This document shows, piece after piece, positions 7,297 through 15,303 of a stretch of 25,079 nt of DNA. Within the stretch, counting starts at the first letter, position 1; the number at the start of each line of letters is the position of its first letter. Origin of the DNA: JBNJEM01 sp051745935 (GTDB lineage: Bacteria > Planctomycetota > Planctomycetia > Pirellulales > Pirellulaceae); NCBI GenBank assembly GCA_051745935.1, contig JBNJEM010000032.1, positions 1 through 25,079 on the forward strand, read 5' to 3'. The notes beneath the pieces were generated by a model. That model searched no databases, was not told the origin of the DNA, and was given only the letters and a program-made list of their open reading frames with translations. Position numbers and translations under genes: made by a program.

Positions 7297-9897
7297 GTGA
7301 ACACTCCAAAAAGAAAACCTAAGGTTGTCAGTTCTCGTTGTTATGGGCTCCGGAGCATGGATGCCGATGGCAACCCGTTTAACGACATCTTAATCAGGAA
7401 GAACGACGGGCTGCCGGTCAAAGTCACGAAGACCTTCACGTTAACAGGGCCCGACGTGACTGCGTTTGACATCGTGGTGCTGGAAAGCGAGAGGGAGGAA
7501 CTCGATCCGGACCACCCGGATATCAAACTCGTGCGCGAGGGCAGTATTGTCGGAATCCCGGCTGGACTTCCCCAGGGAGCACCGGTGGATGTAACGTTCG
7601 AATTCCGCGAGGACGGCACCCTCAGTGTCCGTGCCGTTGAAAAGACCAGCAGCAAGGTGTGCGAGTTGGACGCTAGGCCTGCGGGAGCCATGACAGAGTC
7701 CGAAATTTCCAAAGCCAAAGCAGAGGCCGCGGGGCCTGTGGAAACTGCGCCGGTTCACAGTCCGCCAGTCGGCATCGACCTCGGGGCCACGTGGTCGAGT
7801 ATTGCCGCGGTGGACGATCGTGGGAAGGTCCAGATCCTTTTGAACGCAGAAGGGGAGCTGAAGACCCCGTCGGTAGTCATGTTCGAAGAGGACAACCCCG
7901 AAGTGGTGGTCGGCAAGGTGGCTATGCAATCAGCCAAGGCGTTGCCGGACCGCGTGATCGCATTTGTGAGGAGAGAGATTGGACAGGAGCCGCCTTGGAC
8001 ATGTGAGATCGATGGAATAACATACCACCCCGAGGACATCTCTTCCTACGTACTCCGTAAGCTGAAACAAGACGCCGAGGTGGCGTTGGGTGGCGACGTG
8101 GAAGTGAAACGGGCGGTGATCACAGTCCCGGCTTACTTTGAGGAGGCCCGCCGAATTGCGACAAAAAATGCCGGTGAACTAGCTGGGCTGGAGGTCATGG
8201 GAATTCTAGATGAGCCGGTGGCCGCTGCTATCGGATGCGGGCTTGATCAGCTCGAACGCGAGGAAAATGTTGTTATCTATGACCTGGGCAGTAGCGCTTT
8301 GGATGTGACGCTTATCCGGGCCGGCAGAGGCCGTGTGCAGATCCTCGCGAAGGGGGGCAACGGCTTTCTCGGCGGCAAGGACTGGGACGAGGTGCTTGTG
8401 CAGCATGCAGCCCAGGCGTACGAAGAAGAGTTCGGCGAGGATCCCATTGATGATCCCGCAAGTTACCAGGCCCTCTACGATGCGGCATTAATGGCTAAGG
8501 AATCCCTCTCCCGCGTTAAGAAAGCCCGCATCACCGCCAGTGCGAACAAGGGTCGCAAAGTCGTAGAAATCACTCGTGACGAATTCGACTCCTTGACGGC
8601 GGGACCGCTTGAGGAGACCAAAACTACCTTGGAAGTGGTATTGCAGGAAGCGGAAGGCATTGATGATTGGAGCCAAGTTGACAAGGTTTTGCTGGTGGGG
8701 GGGGCCACGAAGATGCCCCAGGTCCCGCAAATGGTGCAACAGGTCACCGGCAAAGAGCCTCTTGTTGGCTTCGATCAGGACAGTTGCGTAGCGGTGGGTG
8801 CTGCAATTTGGGCGGCCCGCGAGCAGGGGATGACGCCGAAGCCGCCCCGGCTTCCGAAACCGGCACCCGAGTCGCCGTCTGCTCCGACCGCTCCCATTAG
8901 ACAAAAAGAGGTGCATGCCCCGCTGTCTCATGCCTCATCTGCAGCAGATCCTTTCAAGCATTTCTTGCCGTTAATAGGATGGCAGGCCGAATTGCGGGAG
9001 TGGCTGGGGCTCGGTGACCATCGACGTCCGGAAGATCCCTCGTTGCACGATCTGCTCGACCTCGATGAGTCCTGCCGTGATGCCTCTCGCATCAAAACGA
9101 GATCTGTCGAACAGTGTAATCGGCTGCGCGGCTTGGAGGATCGTATTTGGCTGGACGAAGACGCAGCTAGAATCGAGGTTCTCAAGCGATTACAGGGATA
9201 TGTTGCTTCGGCGCACAGACTCCTGTGTGATGAGCACAACTACCGACAATATGCCCGCGAATTGCTCGAGCACCGCACACGGCGCTTCCAGAGGTGGATG
9301 GCACGATTCTTTTGCCGGGACGAGAGCATCTCACCTGATATACGCGAAAAGCTGTTAGCAGAGGCACAGCGAGGAGGACTGGACCAATCCCAAGCGGGGG
9401 AGAGCATCACGGAGTTCTTCCGGCCGGATTGCAATGACGAGGTTCCTGAGCGGTACAAGCTTCACGTGCGGTGGCTGGACGTCCCGTTGTTTCCTGAAGA
9501 CCCCATGTGGCCCACGCACTACGACGTGCTGGGAATCGATGATGGCGTCTCCGTTGATACCAAAACGGTACAAGAGGCCGCTACTGCCCAAGATGCAGCC
9601 CTTGAGCCTTTTCGACGCCATCCAAGCCCGTCGAAACGGCGCCAAGCCGAGATGCTTCAGAGGGCTGTGCAGCGCGCGGCGCAAATGCTGGCTGATCAGT
9701 CCCAGGCTGTCAACTACGTACACCGGTGCCACAAAGCACGAACGGAAAAACTTGAAGCATTGGTGTGCGAACATCTGAGAATGAAGGCAACTCTCTCGGC
9801 GCGGGACCGCCTCCGCCTACTCTCTGAGGCGGAAAAGATGCGTCTTGCAGAAGCCGAGGCAAAGGAGGTGATCGAACGGGCGTACAACCTGGGTTGA
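7297..9897 (+). CDS. Domain-swapped, ATPase-degenerate Hsp70 fused to tandem J-like domains, 866 aa
   Basis: This Hsp70 relative has its domains in reverse order. The substrate-binding beta domain comes first (about residues 12-135), then the nucleotide-binding domain (about 157-515), a Pro-rich linker (516-550), and two degenerate J-like domains (551-866). The ATP site departs from consensus at several key points: GIDLGATWS (residues 159-167, Ala in place of the first Thr), R225 at the K70 position, and DLGSSALD (329-336) in place of DLGGGTFD. The adenosine motif near 468 is close to normal. ATP may still bind, but hydrolysis is probably impaired. The second J-like domain has H775-P776-S777 where a true J domain has HPD. 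The start is GTG 7297, with GGGGAG 7 bases upstream and 26 bases after the previous stop. The frame is open further upstream, but only inside the preceding gene. The tail is paralogous to the N-termini of the next two genes, so this protein joins the Hsp70 and J parts of the locus. Confidence 0.9.
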   Translation: MNTPKRKPKVVSSRCYGLRSMDADGNPFNDILIRKNDGLPVKVTKTFTLTGPDVTAFDIVVLESEREELDPDHPDIKLVREGSIVGIPAGLPQGAPVDVTFEFREDGTLSVRAVEKTSSKVCELDARPAGAMTESEISKAKAEAAGPVETAPVHSPPVGIDLGATWSSIAAVDDRGKVQILLNAEGELKTPSVVMFEEDNPEVVVGKVAMQSAKALPDRVIAFVRREIGQEPPWTCEIDGITYHPEDISSYVLRKLKQDAEVALGGDVEVKRAVITVPAYFEEARRIATKNAGELAGLEVMGILDEPVAAAIGCGLDQLEREENVVIYDLGSSALDVTLIRAGRGRVQILAKGGNGFLGGKDWDEVLVQHAAQAYEEEFGEDPIDDPASYQALYDAALMAKESLSRVKKARITASANKGRKVVEITRDEFDSLTAGPLEETKTTLEVVLQEAEGIDDWSQVDKVLLVGGATKMPQVPQMVQQVTGKEPLVGFDQDSCVAVGAAIWAAREQGMTPKPPRLPKPAPESPSAPTAPIRQKEVHAPLSHASSAADPFKHFLPLIGWQAELREWLGLGDHRRPEDPSLHDLLDLDESCRDASRIKTRSVEQCNRLRGLEDRIWLDEDAARIEVLKRLQGYVASAHRLLCDEHNYRQYARELLEHRTRRFQRWMARFFCRDESISPDIREKLLAEAQRGGLDQSQAGESITEFFRPDCNDEVPERYKLHVRWLDVPLFPEDPMWPTHYDVLGIDDGVSVDTKTVQEAATAQDAALEPFRRHPSPSKRRQAEMLQRAVQRAAQMLADQSQAVNYVHRCHKARTEKLEALVCEHLRMKATLSARDRLRLLSEAEKMRLAEAEAKEVIERAYNLG
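7330..7695 (+). repeat. 366-bp substrate-binding domain repeat, copy 2
   Basis: This is the partner of 6851-7216, with equal length and no gaps. It forms the N-terminal domain of the domain-swapped Hsp70, whereas copy 1 is the C-terminal domain of the preceding Hsp70. The two copies therefore lie almost back to back, separated by about 110 bases that include one stop and one start. Confidence 0.8.
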
Positions 9898-9912
9898 CGG
9901 AGGGGAAGTCTC

Positions 9913-9952
9913 CACGAGAGCGTCTCGTGCCGAAGCCGCCTAGCCTCGGCTT
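9913..9952. other. Two adjacent inverted repeats in the intergenic gap
   Basis: CACGAGA (9913-9919) and TCTCGTG (9923-9929) form a perfect 7-bp stem around the loop GCG. AAGCCG (9933-9938) and CGGCTT (9947-9952) form a second 6-bp stem. No run of T follows, so a classical intrinsic terminator is not supported. The pair could stabilise or process the mRNA between the domain-swapped Hsp70 and the next gene. Confidence 0.45.
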
Positions 9953-10016
9953 GCATTGGGTAGTTCGACCATGCCTCTGAGCGTATAACGCGTTAGCAGA
10001 AACTTAGGGATCGGCC

Positions 10017-13000
10017 ATGGCGACACAGTACTTCATACCGATTATTGGGCACGACCAGCAGTTGCGGGACTGGCTCGGTCTCGAGGACAACCGCCACCCG
10101 GAGGCCCCGTCGCTCCACGACCTCCTCGATCTGGACGAATCGTGCCGGGACAAGGAACTCATCAGCCAACGACGCATTGAGCGTGCCGCCAAACTCCGCC
10201 ACATCCAAGGGCGAGTTCTCGCCAACGCCGATCCTGGATCGATCGCCCTGTTCAAACGGTTGCAGGGCTATATTTCCAGGGCGGATAGGATACTGTGCGA
10301 CCCGAAGGCCTTCAAGCAATACGCCACCGAGCTTGTAGCGCATCGCACTCGACGCTTTCTCAAATATCTCAAGCGGCACTGTGACCCGTCCGAAGCGTGT
10401 GTTGGAGACGCCCGCGCGAGTCTGGTCAAGGTGGGACGGAGAATGCGTCTCTCCACAGCGCAGGTGGAGAGGGTTCTGGATGACTACTTCGCGGCTAGCA
10501 CCGATGAAGTTGTGCCTGAAATGTATCATGACCACGTCAAGTGGCTGGGCATTCCGGTGTTTCCGGAGGATCCGGTATGGCCCACGGATTTCGACGTGCT
10601 GTGTTTGCCCGAGGGCCAACCGGTCAATACGGCGACCGTGCAATCGGCTGCCGCCCAGCAGGCGGCCAAACTCACGAAGTACGAACGGCATCCCAATCCC
10701 GACAAGGCGCGGCAAGCTCGGGCTGTGCGGGAGAGGGTCGAAAATGCTGCTAGGCAACTTGCCGACAAGGCTAAGGCGCAGAACTATATCGAGCGCTGCA
10801 AGAAGGCTCGGCTCAGGAAATACCAAGGGGTGATCAAGGAACATCATCGACTGAATCAAGGACAACTCACTGCCAAAGGACGACTCAAGCTGCTTGAAGT
10901 GGGAATCGCCTTTCGCATTAACAAGGCAGACGCCGAAGCGGCCATCGACGGCGTATTTTCTCCTGTTGGCAACGATGCTGTATCACAGACAGGGGCTACT
11001 CAAGCTGTTCCCGCCTCCTCACGACCATCGTCACAGCCAGGCGGCCCAACCCGGTCGGGCGCGACGACACCAGCAGCCAGCAGTCGTGGATATGACAGTC
11101 GATCAACGCGGTGGTCCCCAACCGTTAGCGTTCCCGGTTTTGACAGTATCCCTCTGGCTTTAATCTGGGGCACGATCGGTTTGTTTTTCATCCTTGCGCT
11201 TATCGCCTTCGGATTCGGGGTGTTTCTTGCGGTCATCGGGCTGGCTGTTGCGGGATGGTCCGCCTATGCGACTGGCGACGCACGTTACGCCATCTGGGGG
11301 GGAGCGTGTCTGGGAGTTGTGCTGCTTTCTCTACTTCCCGGATGGATGTTTCGAACGACTTCGAGCTGGGTTGAACAAGGACTTGGCATCGGCAGAGGCA
11401 ACGCGACACAAACGTCGGGTATCGCGTCGGCCTCCCGCGAAGGCGAAGACTGGACTGTGCAGGTCGAGAGCGCGGAGCGTCTGGGGTTCTGTTCAGCAGT
11501 ATCAGTGGGAGTGAATGCTGCGGTTCCTCACGACGAACTGGCGCCTATGTTCAAGGCACCGGGCCGAAAGGTCTATCGCGTCGGTGGGGGAATAGCGGTT
11601 GAAGGGTTTGGGCCCGGTGGTGAAGTCGCTTGGATTAGCCCCAGCGGACGCATTACGGTCAGTTCAGAGGAAGGACTCTCTTCCAAAGCTGCGCTGAACC
11701 GACTCAGATATTCACTGTGGAAACTGCTGCGGGTTATTAAAGGGGCGACGCAAGCGAAGTTAGCGGCGCACGAAACCGGTCAGTTTGTGAAATGCGGTGA
11801 ATTCTACACTCCGCTTTCTAACCAGTACCAACGTTTGTTTGGGGGATTGCCTGCGCATTCCTGCGAATGGAAACTGGAATGGCCCAATGCCGATGTAACT
11901 TGGGGGCGCTTCCTCGAACAGGCGCCTAAATCTCGGGACTCTACGGTGATCGTTAATGAGGAGATTGTCCACAACGCCCTTTTTCAGATAATAGCAGACT
12001 TGGAGCATAATCCTTATGATCCCTTGTGCCTAAGAACTGGCGAACTCAGGAACCTCCATTTCGGCTCGCACAGGTTCAGTTCTGAGACAAGAAACCAGTA
12101 CAAGCGCAGATGGTTTGTTATTGATGCCTTTTTTCCACAGCCGACCACTTTGATTGCCTTGCGTGATGTCGGTACGGAGCCGGCCATCGAAGGGGAGGTA
12201 GGCTCGCAGACGCTCGCGTCCCTTCGACTGCCTGACCCCGCATCTGGGGATGAACTGTTGGACGCTCTCCATGTTCCCCCAGGATTGGTCTGCGCTGAGA
12301 AACTCGGGTTAGAAATGGCTCTCGCAGGTGACTTGGGAAATCCGTTGCGTATGGGCCCCGTACGACAGGCCCTAGAGAGAGAGTTCGGAGACGCCGTCGA
12401 GTTCGCGCATTCCGCGGCCATGGTCCAGAGCCTCGGTTCCCCCGACGTGTGCGGTTGGGTGTTTGAAGACGGTAGGGTCGTCGTAGGCGACGGGCAGTCA
12501 CTCGCGGATTGGGAACACTTGGCTTCATTAACGGCAGCCTGGGAACGACTCGCCAAGGTTGTAGCAGCAGTTACTGCGGAAATTGCGATTACGGACGTGT
12601 CGCATCGAGCCAAGCTCGATACGAATCTTTTCACCAGCCAAGTTGCACAGCATCAGAGAGTCGTGGTGCGCGATATGCACCTCGCAGACTTAACTCTGTG
12701 GTGGCCCGAGTCAACTTCAAGCAGCGGCATGCTGCGCGTTCGCTGGTATTGGAAAGTATTCCTGGATAGGAAAGAGAAGATCCGGTTCGTCGAGAACGAA
12801 TGGAAAGAAGCCAGCCTGGGAGGCATGTCGATGGGAGAGCACATATTCGGCGCCAAGCCATGGGGAGGACGTGCTGCTACGCCTGCGCTCTGCATCGAAG
12901 GTTTCTTCGATTCGCCCTCGGGCAGGATAGCACTCTACGACGCGGCAGGCCAGGCGCACGAGACTCATGTCGCAATCTCGAAACCCATACGACTTCTGTA

Positions 13001-13142
13001 TCTTCCGCCTCCTCGATTTGGACCTGCTAACAGGGGAACACGGGCTAAGCGGAGACTGGTGGAGTCGTCCCGGCTGCATGGCATTCGAGACGTTCCTTAC
13101 CGAACCAGAAATACGAATCGCGATTTACGACACGGCAGGTAA
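10017..13142 (+). CDS. Membrane protein with tandem J-like domains and two novel C-terminal modules, 1041 aa
   Basis: The N-terminal 300 residues or so match the J-like tail of the preceding gene: a first J-like domain containing SLHDLLDLDESCRD, then a second with WPTDFDVL near 188 and H225-P226-N227 in place of HPD. A low-complexity Ser/Pro/Thr linker (about 320-370) leads to three hydrophobic segments between about 378 and 447, which should anchor the protein in the cytoplasmic membrane. Behind them come two copies of an unrecognised module of about 230 residues (about 480-720 and 763-994). Each holds an alpha/beta part and ends in a beta part with an aromatic-F-F-x-x-P...LYD/LRD pattern. 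The start ATG 10017 has AGGGA 6 bases upstream. The last 45 residues or so are Arg-rich and unlike the module. In the +1 frame from 12931 a third, partial copy of the module's end continues to about 13200, so this C-terminus is probably the result of a frameshift, real or from sequencing. Confidence 0.8.
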   Translation: MATQYFIPIIGHDQQLRDWLGLEDNRHPEAPSLHDLLDLDESCRDKELISQRRIERAAKLRHIQGRVLANADPGSIALFKRLQGYISRADRILCDPKAFKQYATELVAHRTRRFLKYLKRHCDPSEACVGDARASLVKVGRRMRLSTAQVERVLDDYFAASTDEVVPEMYHDHVKWLGIPVFPEDPVWPTDFDVLCLPEGQPVNTATVQSAAAQQAAKLTKYERHPNPDKARQARAVRERVENAARQLADKAKAQNYIERCKKARLRKYQGVIKEHHRLNQGQLTAKGRLKLLEVGIAFRINKADAEAAIDGVFSPVGNDAVSQTGATQAVPASSRPSSQPGGPTRSGATTPAASSRGYDSRSTRWSPTVSVPGFDSIPLALIWGTIGLFFILALIAFGFGVFLAVIGLAVAGWSAYATGDARYAIWGGACLGVVLLSLLPGWMFRTTSSWVEQGLGIGRGNATQTSGIASASREGEDWTVQVESAERLGFCSAVSVGVNAAVPHDELAPMFKAPGRKVYRVGGGIAVEGFGPGGEVAWISPSGRITVSSEEGLSSKAALNRLRYSLWKLLRVIKGATQAKLAAHETGQFVKCGEFYTPLSNQYQRLFGGLPAHSCEWKLEWPNADVTWGRFLEQAPKSRDSTVIVNEEIVHNALFQIIADLEHNPYDPLCLRTGELRNLHFGSHRFSSETRNQYKRRWFVIDAFFPQPTTLIALRDVGTEPAIEGEVGSQTLASLRLPDPASGDELLDALHVPPGLVCAEKLGLEMALAGDLGNPLRMGPVRQALEREFGDAVEFAHSAAMVQSLGSPDVCGWVFEDGRVVVGDGQSLADWEHLASLTAAWERLAKVVAAVTAEIAITDVSHRAKLDTNLFTSQVAQHQRVVVRDMHLADLTLWWPESTSSSGMLRVRWYWKVFLDRKEKIRFVENEWKEASLGGMSMGEHIFGAKPWGGRAATPALCIEGFFDSPSGRIALYDAAGQAHETHVAISKPIRLLYLPPPRFGPANRGTRAKRRLVESSRLHGIRDVPYRTRNTNRDLRHGR

Positions 13143-13422
13143 TCCAATCGAAACGAGCGCCTTCTACAAACCCCGAACGTTCCAATTATGTGAAGAAGGC
13201 CGCGAACACCATAAGAACCAAGGCCAGTTACTCAAAGAGCATCGACATGCTAAAGGTCCCCCGCCGTTAGCTGTTTTCGCGATGGAAAAGTCTGGTCTGC
13301 GAATCGCGAACACGATGAACATGCTGGGGCCAGTAAAAATTCATGGGAGTCGATCATGGGGGCGAAGTATTTTCAATCGTTCGTGGGAAAAGAACAGGAA
13401 CTGCGCGAGTGGTTGGGGGTGA
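12931..13422 (+). pseudogene. Third module copy in the +1 frame (frameshifted continuation)
   Basis: This frame is open from the stop at 12928 to the stop at 13420-13422. From about 12990 it encodes a segment with RLLDLDLLTGEHGLSG and then ETFLTEPEIRIAIYDTAGNP. These match the end of the module seen upstream in frame (GEHIFGAKPW, RIALYDAAGQ) and in the secreted protein at 15304 (RLTDLQYGEHSL, RMTLYDKSNKP). Moving from the upstream gene into this frame needs one base to be skipped, plausibly around TCGAAACCCATAC (12978-12990). The stretch after about 13200 shows no homology and overlaps the start of the next gene. It could be a sequencing or assembly error, a natural frameshift mutation or, less likely, programmed frameshifting. 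Confidence 0.6.
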
Positions 13423-15110
13423 GTAACCAGCGCCGTCTTGCGGACCCCTCATTGCACGACCTCCTCGACCTGGATGAGATGTGTCGGGACAGGCGACGGA
13501 TCAAGCAGCGATCTGTTGAGTATGCGAGAAAGCTCCGTGATATCGAGGGGCAAATTATGAAAAGCGGTGCCCCTGCGTCCATTACTCTGTTCAAGCAGCT
13601 GCAGGGTTATATCTCCAGTGCAGAGCGTGCGCTGTGTGACTGCCGCGAACAGTATATGGCAGAATTGTGCGAGCATCGTACAGAGCAGTTCCTCAAGTAT
13701 CTTGGAAGCCACTACGTCCCAACCGATCCTTTGGCGGGCGACGACCGAAAAGAACTGCTGCAATCGGCAGAGCAACGGTTTCGACTACGGCAAGACCAAG
13801 CCGAGGAAGTACTGGACGAGTATTTTATAGACCCAGAGATCCCGGAACCGTACCGCAATCACGTGAAGTGGCTGAAGATGCCGGTGTTTCCGGAAGATCC
13901 GAAGTGGCCAACGCATTTCGACATTCTGGGGGTGGATGAAGCGGAGACACTTTCCGCGGGCGTCGTACAACGTGCCGAGGCCAAGCGATGTGCAGAGCTT
14001 CCTGACTTTTCCAGGCACCCCAAGCAAGATAAGAAACGGGAAGTGGAGGCCGTACAACGGCGCGTTCAGGCTGCTGCCAAGCGTTTGGCCCAGGATGCTG
14101 CAGGCTACCTCGAAGAGTGTCGAAAGGCGCGGATCGGGAAATTCAAGGGCATCGTCAAAGAGCATAAGAAGTTGAAAAAGGGAAAACTCACCATTTCGGG
14201 AAAATCACTCCTTCTGCGAGCAGCGGCGCGGTTGCGAATAGAGGACGAGGCGGAGCGAGTGATTAGCGAGGTATTTCCTTCGGGAAAAAAAGGCGCCGAG
14301 GTGAGATCCTCGTCCTGGAAGGGTTCGGCGAGCGGAAGTCAGATTAGCCAACAGTCTGGTTCGGATCCGCCCATGCCCCCACGTGTGACACCTTTCGCCG
14401 AAGTTCCTCCAGCGGCCCTGTTAGGGGGATTGGCTGGGCTGGCGCTGCTCTGGTTTGTTTCGTCCGTCTTGGCGGTTCTACTCTCCCTGGCCGGGGGCGC
14501 GTTCGGCATCTGGTCCGTATGGAAGACGCGGCAGGGCCGGTTTGCCGTGTGGAGTGCTGCCTGTTTTGCCATCGCTATTCTGCCGCTTGTGACGCGTGGA
14601 GGCGTCTCTTCTCCTCCCAATAATGATGAAAACGCAGTGACTCAGGTCCGAGTGGAGACGGAGCCGGCTGGCGCGGAGATTTTCGTCGACGGAAAACGCT
14701 GCGGTACAGCTCCTCTGTCCATCGAGCAGAAAATGGGTATCTTTGAAATTCGCGCCGAGAAACCAGGCTTCAAGCGGACAACGCAGAGGGTCTCGCTCAA
14801 TGGCGAAACGGAAACTGTTTCATTGGAGCTAACTCGCGAACCGAGGAAATCAGGCGTGGTGCTGGAAAGCAAGCACAACACGGGTTACGTCCGAATCAAC
14901 CTGGGCAGGCTCGACGGGTTAAGCTTGGGCAGCACGGTTGAGATCGAACTCAGTCAGGCGCCCATCGAATGGGAAGGCGATATCCTCGGGTATGAACCGG
15001 CCATATACCGGGTCGTTGAAGTTGACGAAGAGAGCTCTCGGGCGAAGTTCGCTGAGGGGCACAAGGCACCGCCAGTAGACGGGGATAAGGTGATCAAGAA
15101 AATACGCTAA
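13356..15110 (+). CDS. Membrane protein: tandem J-like domains, TM segments, PEGA and FlgT-like C-terminus, 584 aa
   Basis: The start ATG 13356 has GGGAG 6 bases upstream. Residues 1-310 or so are the third copy of the tandem J-like module: SLHDLLDLDEMCRD near the start and, in the second domain, WPTHFDILGV and H221-P222-K223 where HPD is expected. A Ser/Gly-rich linker is followed by hydrophobic segments between about 350 and 413. After the membrane comes a PEGA domain (about 429-492; VETEPAGAEIFVDGKRCGTA is typical of this beta-sandwich). The last 85 residues or so (VRINLGRLDGLSLGSTVEI, then YRVVEVDEESSRAKF) resemble the C-terminal domain of FlgT-like proteins. The likely topology is J-like part in the cytoplasm and PEGA/FlgT-like part outside. 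The protein would tie the Hsp70 machinery to the cell envelope. The C-terminal FlgT-like call is weaker than the PEGA call. Confidence 0.85.
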   Translation: MGAKYFQSFVGKEQELREWLGVSNQRRLADPSLHDLLDLDEMCRDRRRIKQRSVEYARKLRDIEGQIMKSGAPASITLFKQLQGYISSAERALCDCREQYMAELCEHRTEQFLKYLGSHYVPTDPLAGDDRKELLQSAEQRFRLRQDQAEEVLDEYFIDPEIPEPYRNHVKWLKMPVFPEDPKWPTHFDILGVDEAETLSAGVVQRAEAKRCAELPDFSRHPKQDKKREVEAVQRRVQAAAKRLAQDAAGYLEECRKARIGKFKGIVKEHKKLKKGKLTISGKSLLLRAAARLRIEDEAERVISEVFPSGKKGAEVRSSSWKGSASGSQISQQSGSDPPMPPRVTPFAEVPPAALLGGLAGLALLWFVSSVLAVLLSLAGGAFGIWSVWKTRQGRFAVWSAACFAIAILPLVTRGGVSSPPNNDENAVTQVRVETEPAGAEIFVDGKRCGTAPLSIEQKMGIFEIRAEKPGFKRTTQRVSLNGETETVSLELTREPRKSGVVLESKHNTGYVRINLGRLDGLSLGSTVEIELSQAPIEWEGDILGYEPAIYRVVEVDEESSRAKFAEGHKAPPVDGDKVIKKIR

Positions 15111-15303
15111 GTCGCTGATCGTGTTTCTCCGGCGGTAAGCGTTCGTTGGTAAACTGATGAGTCGTGTTTTCAGTTGCGAATAACCGTACTTGTCAAATTG
15201 ACCAAGGGGTGTTTTGGAATCAGACATGTTTACAAAGATCCGAAATCTGGCCGCATGATAGCCGGCCGCTGCAAATCGACTCTTATCAGAGGAGGACTGG
15301 ACA

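Noticed and set aside
9775..9775. True J domain with HPD in the chaperone tails
   Set aside because: The matching positions read HPS, HPN and HPK in the three proteins, so the domains are called J-like only.
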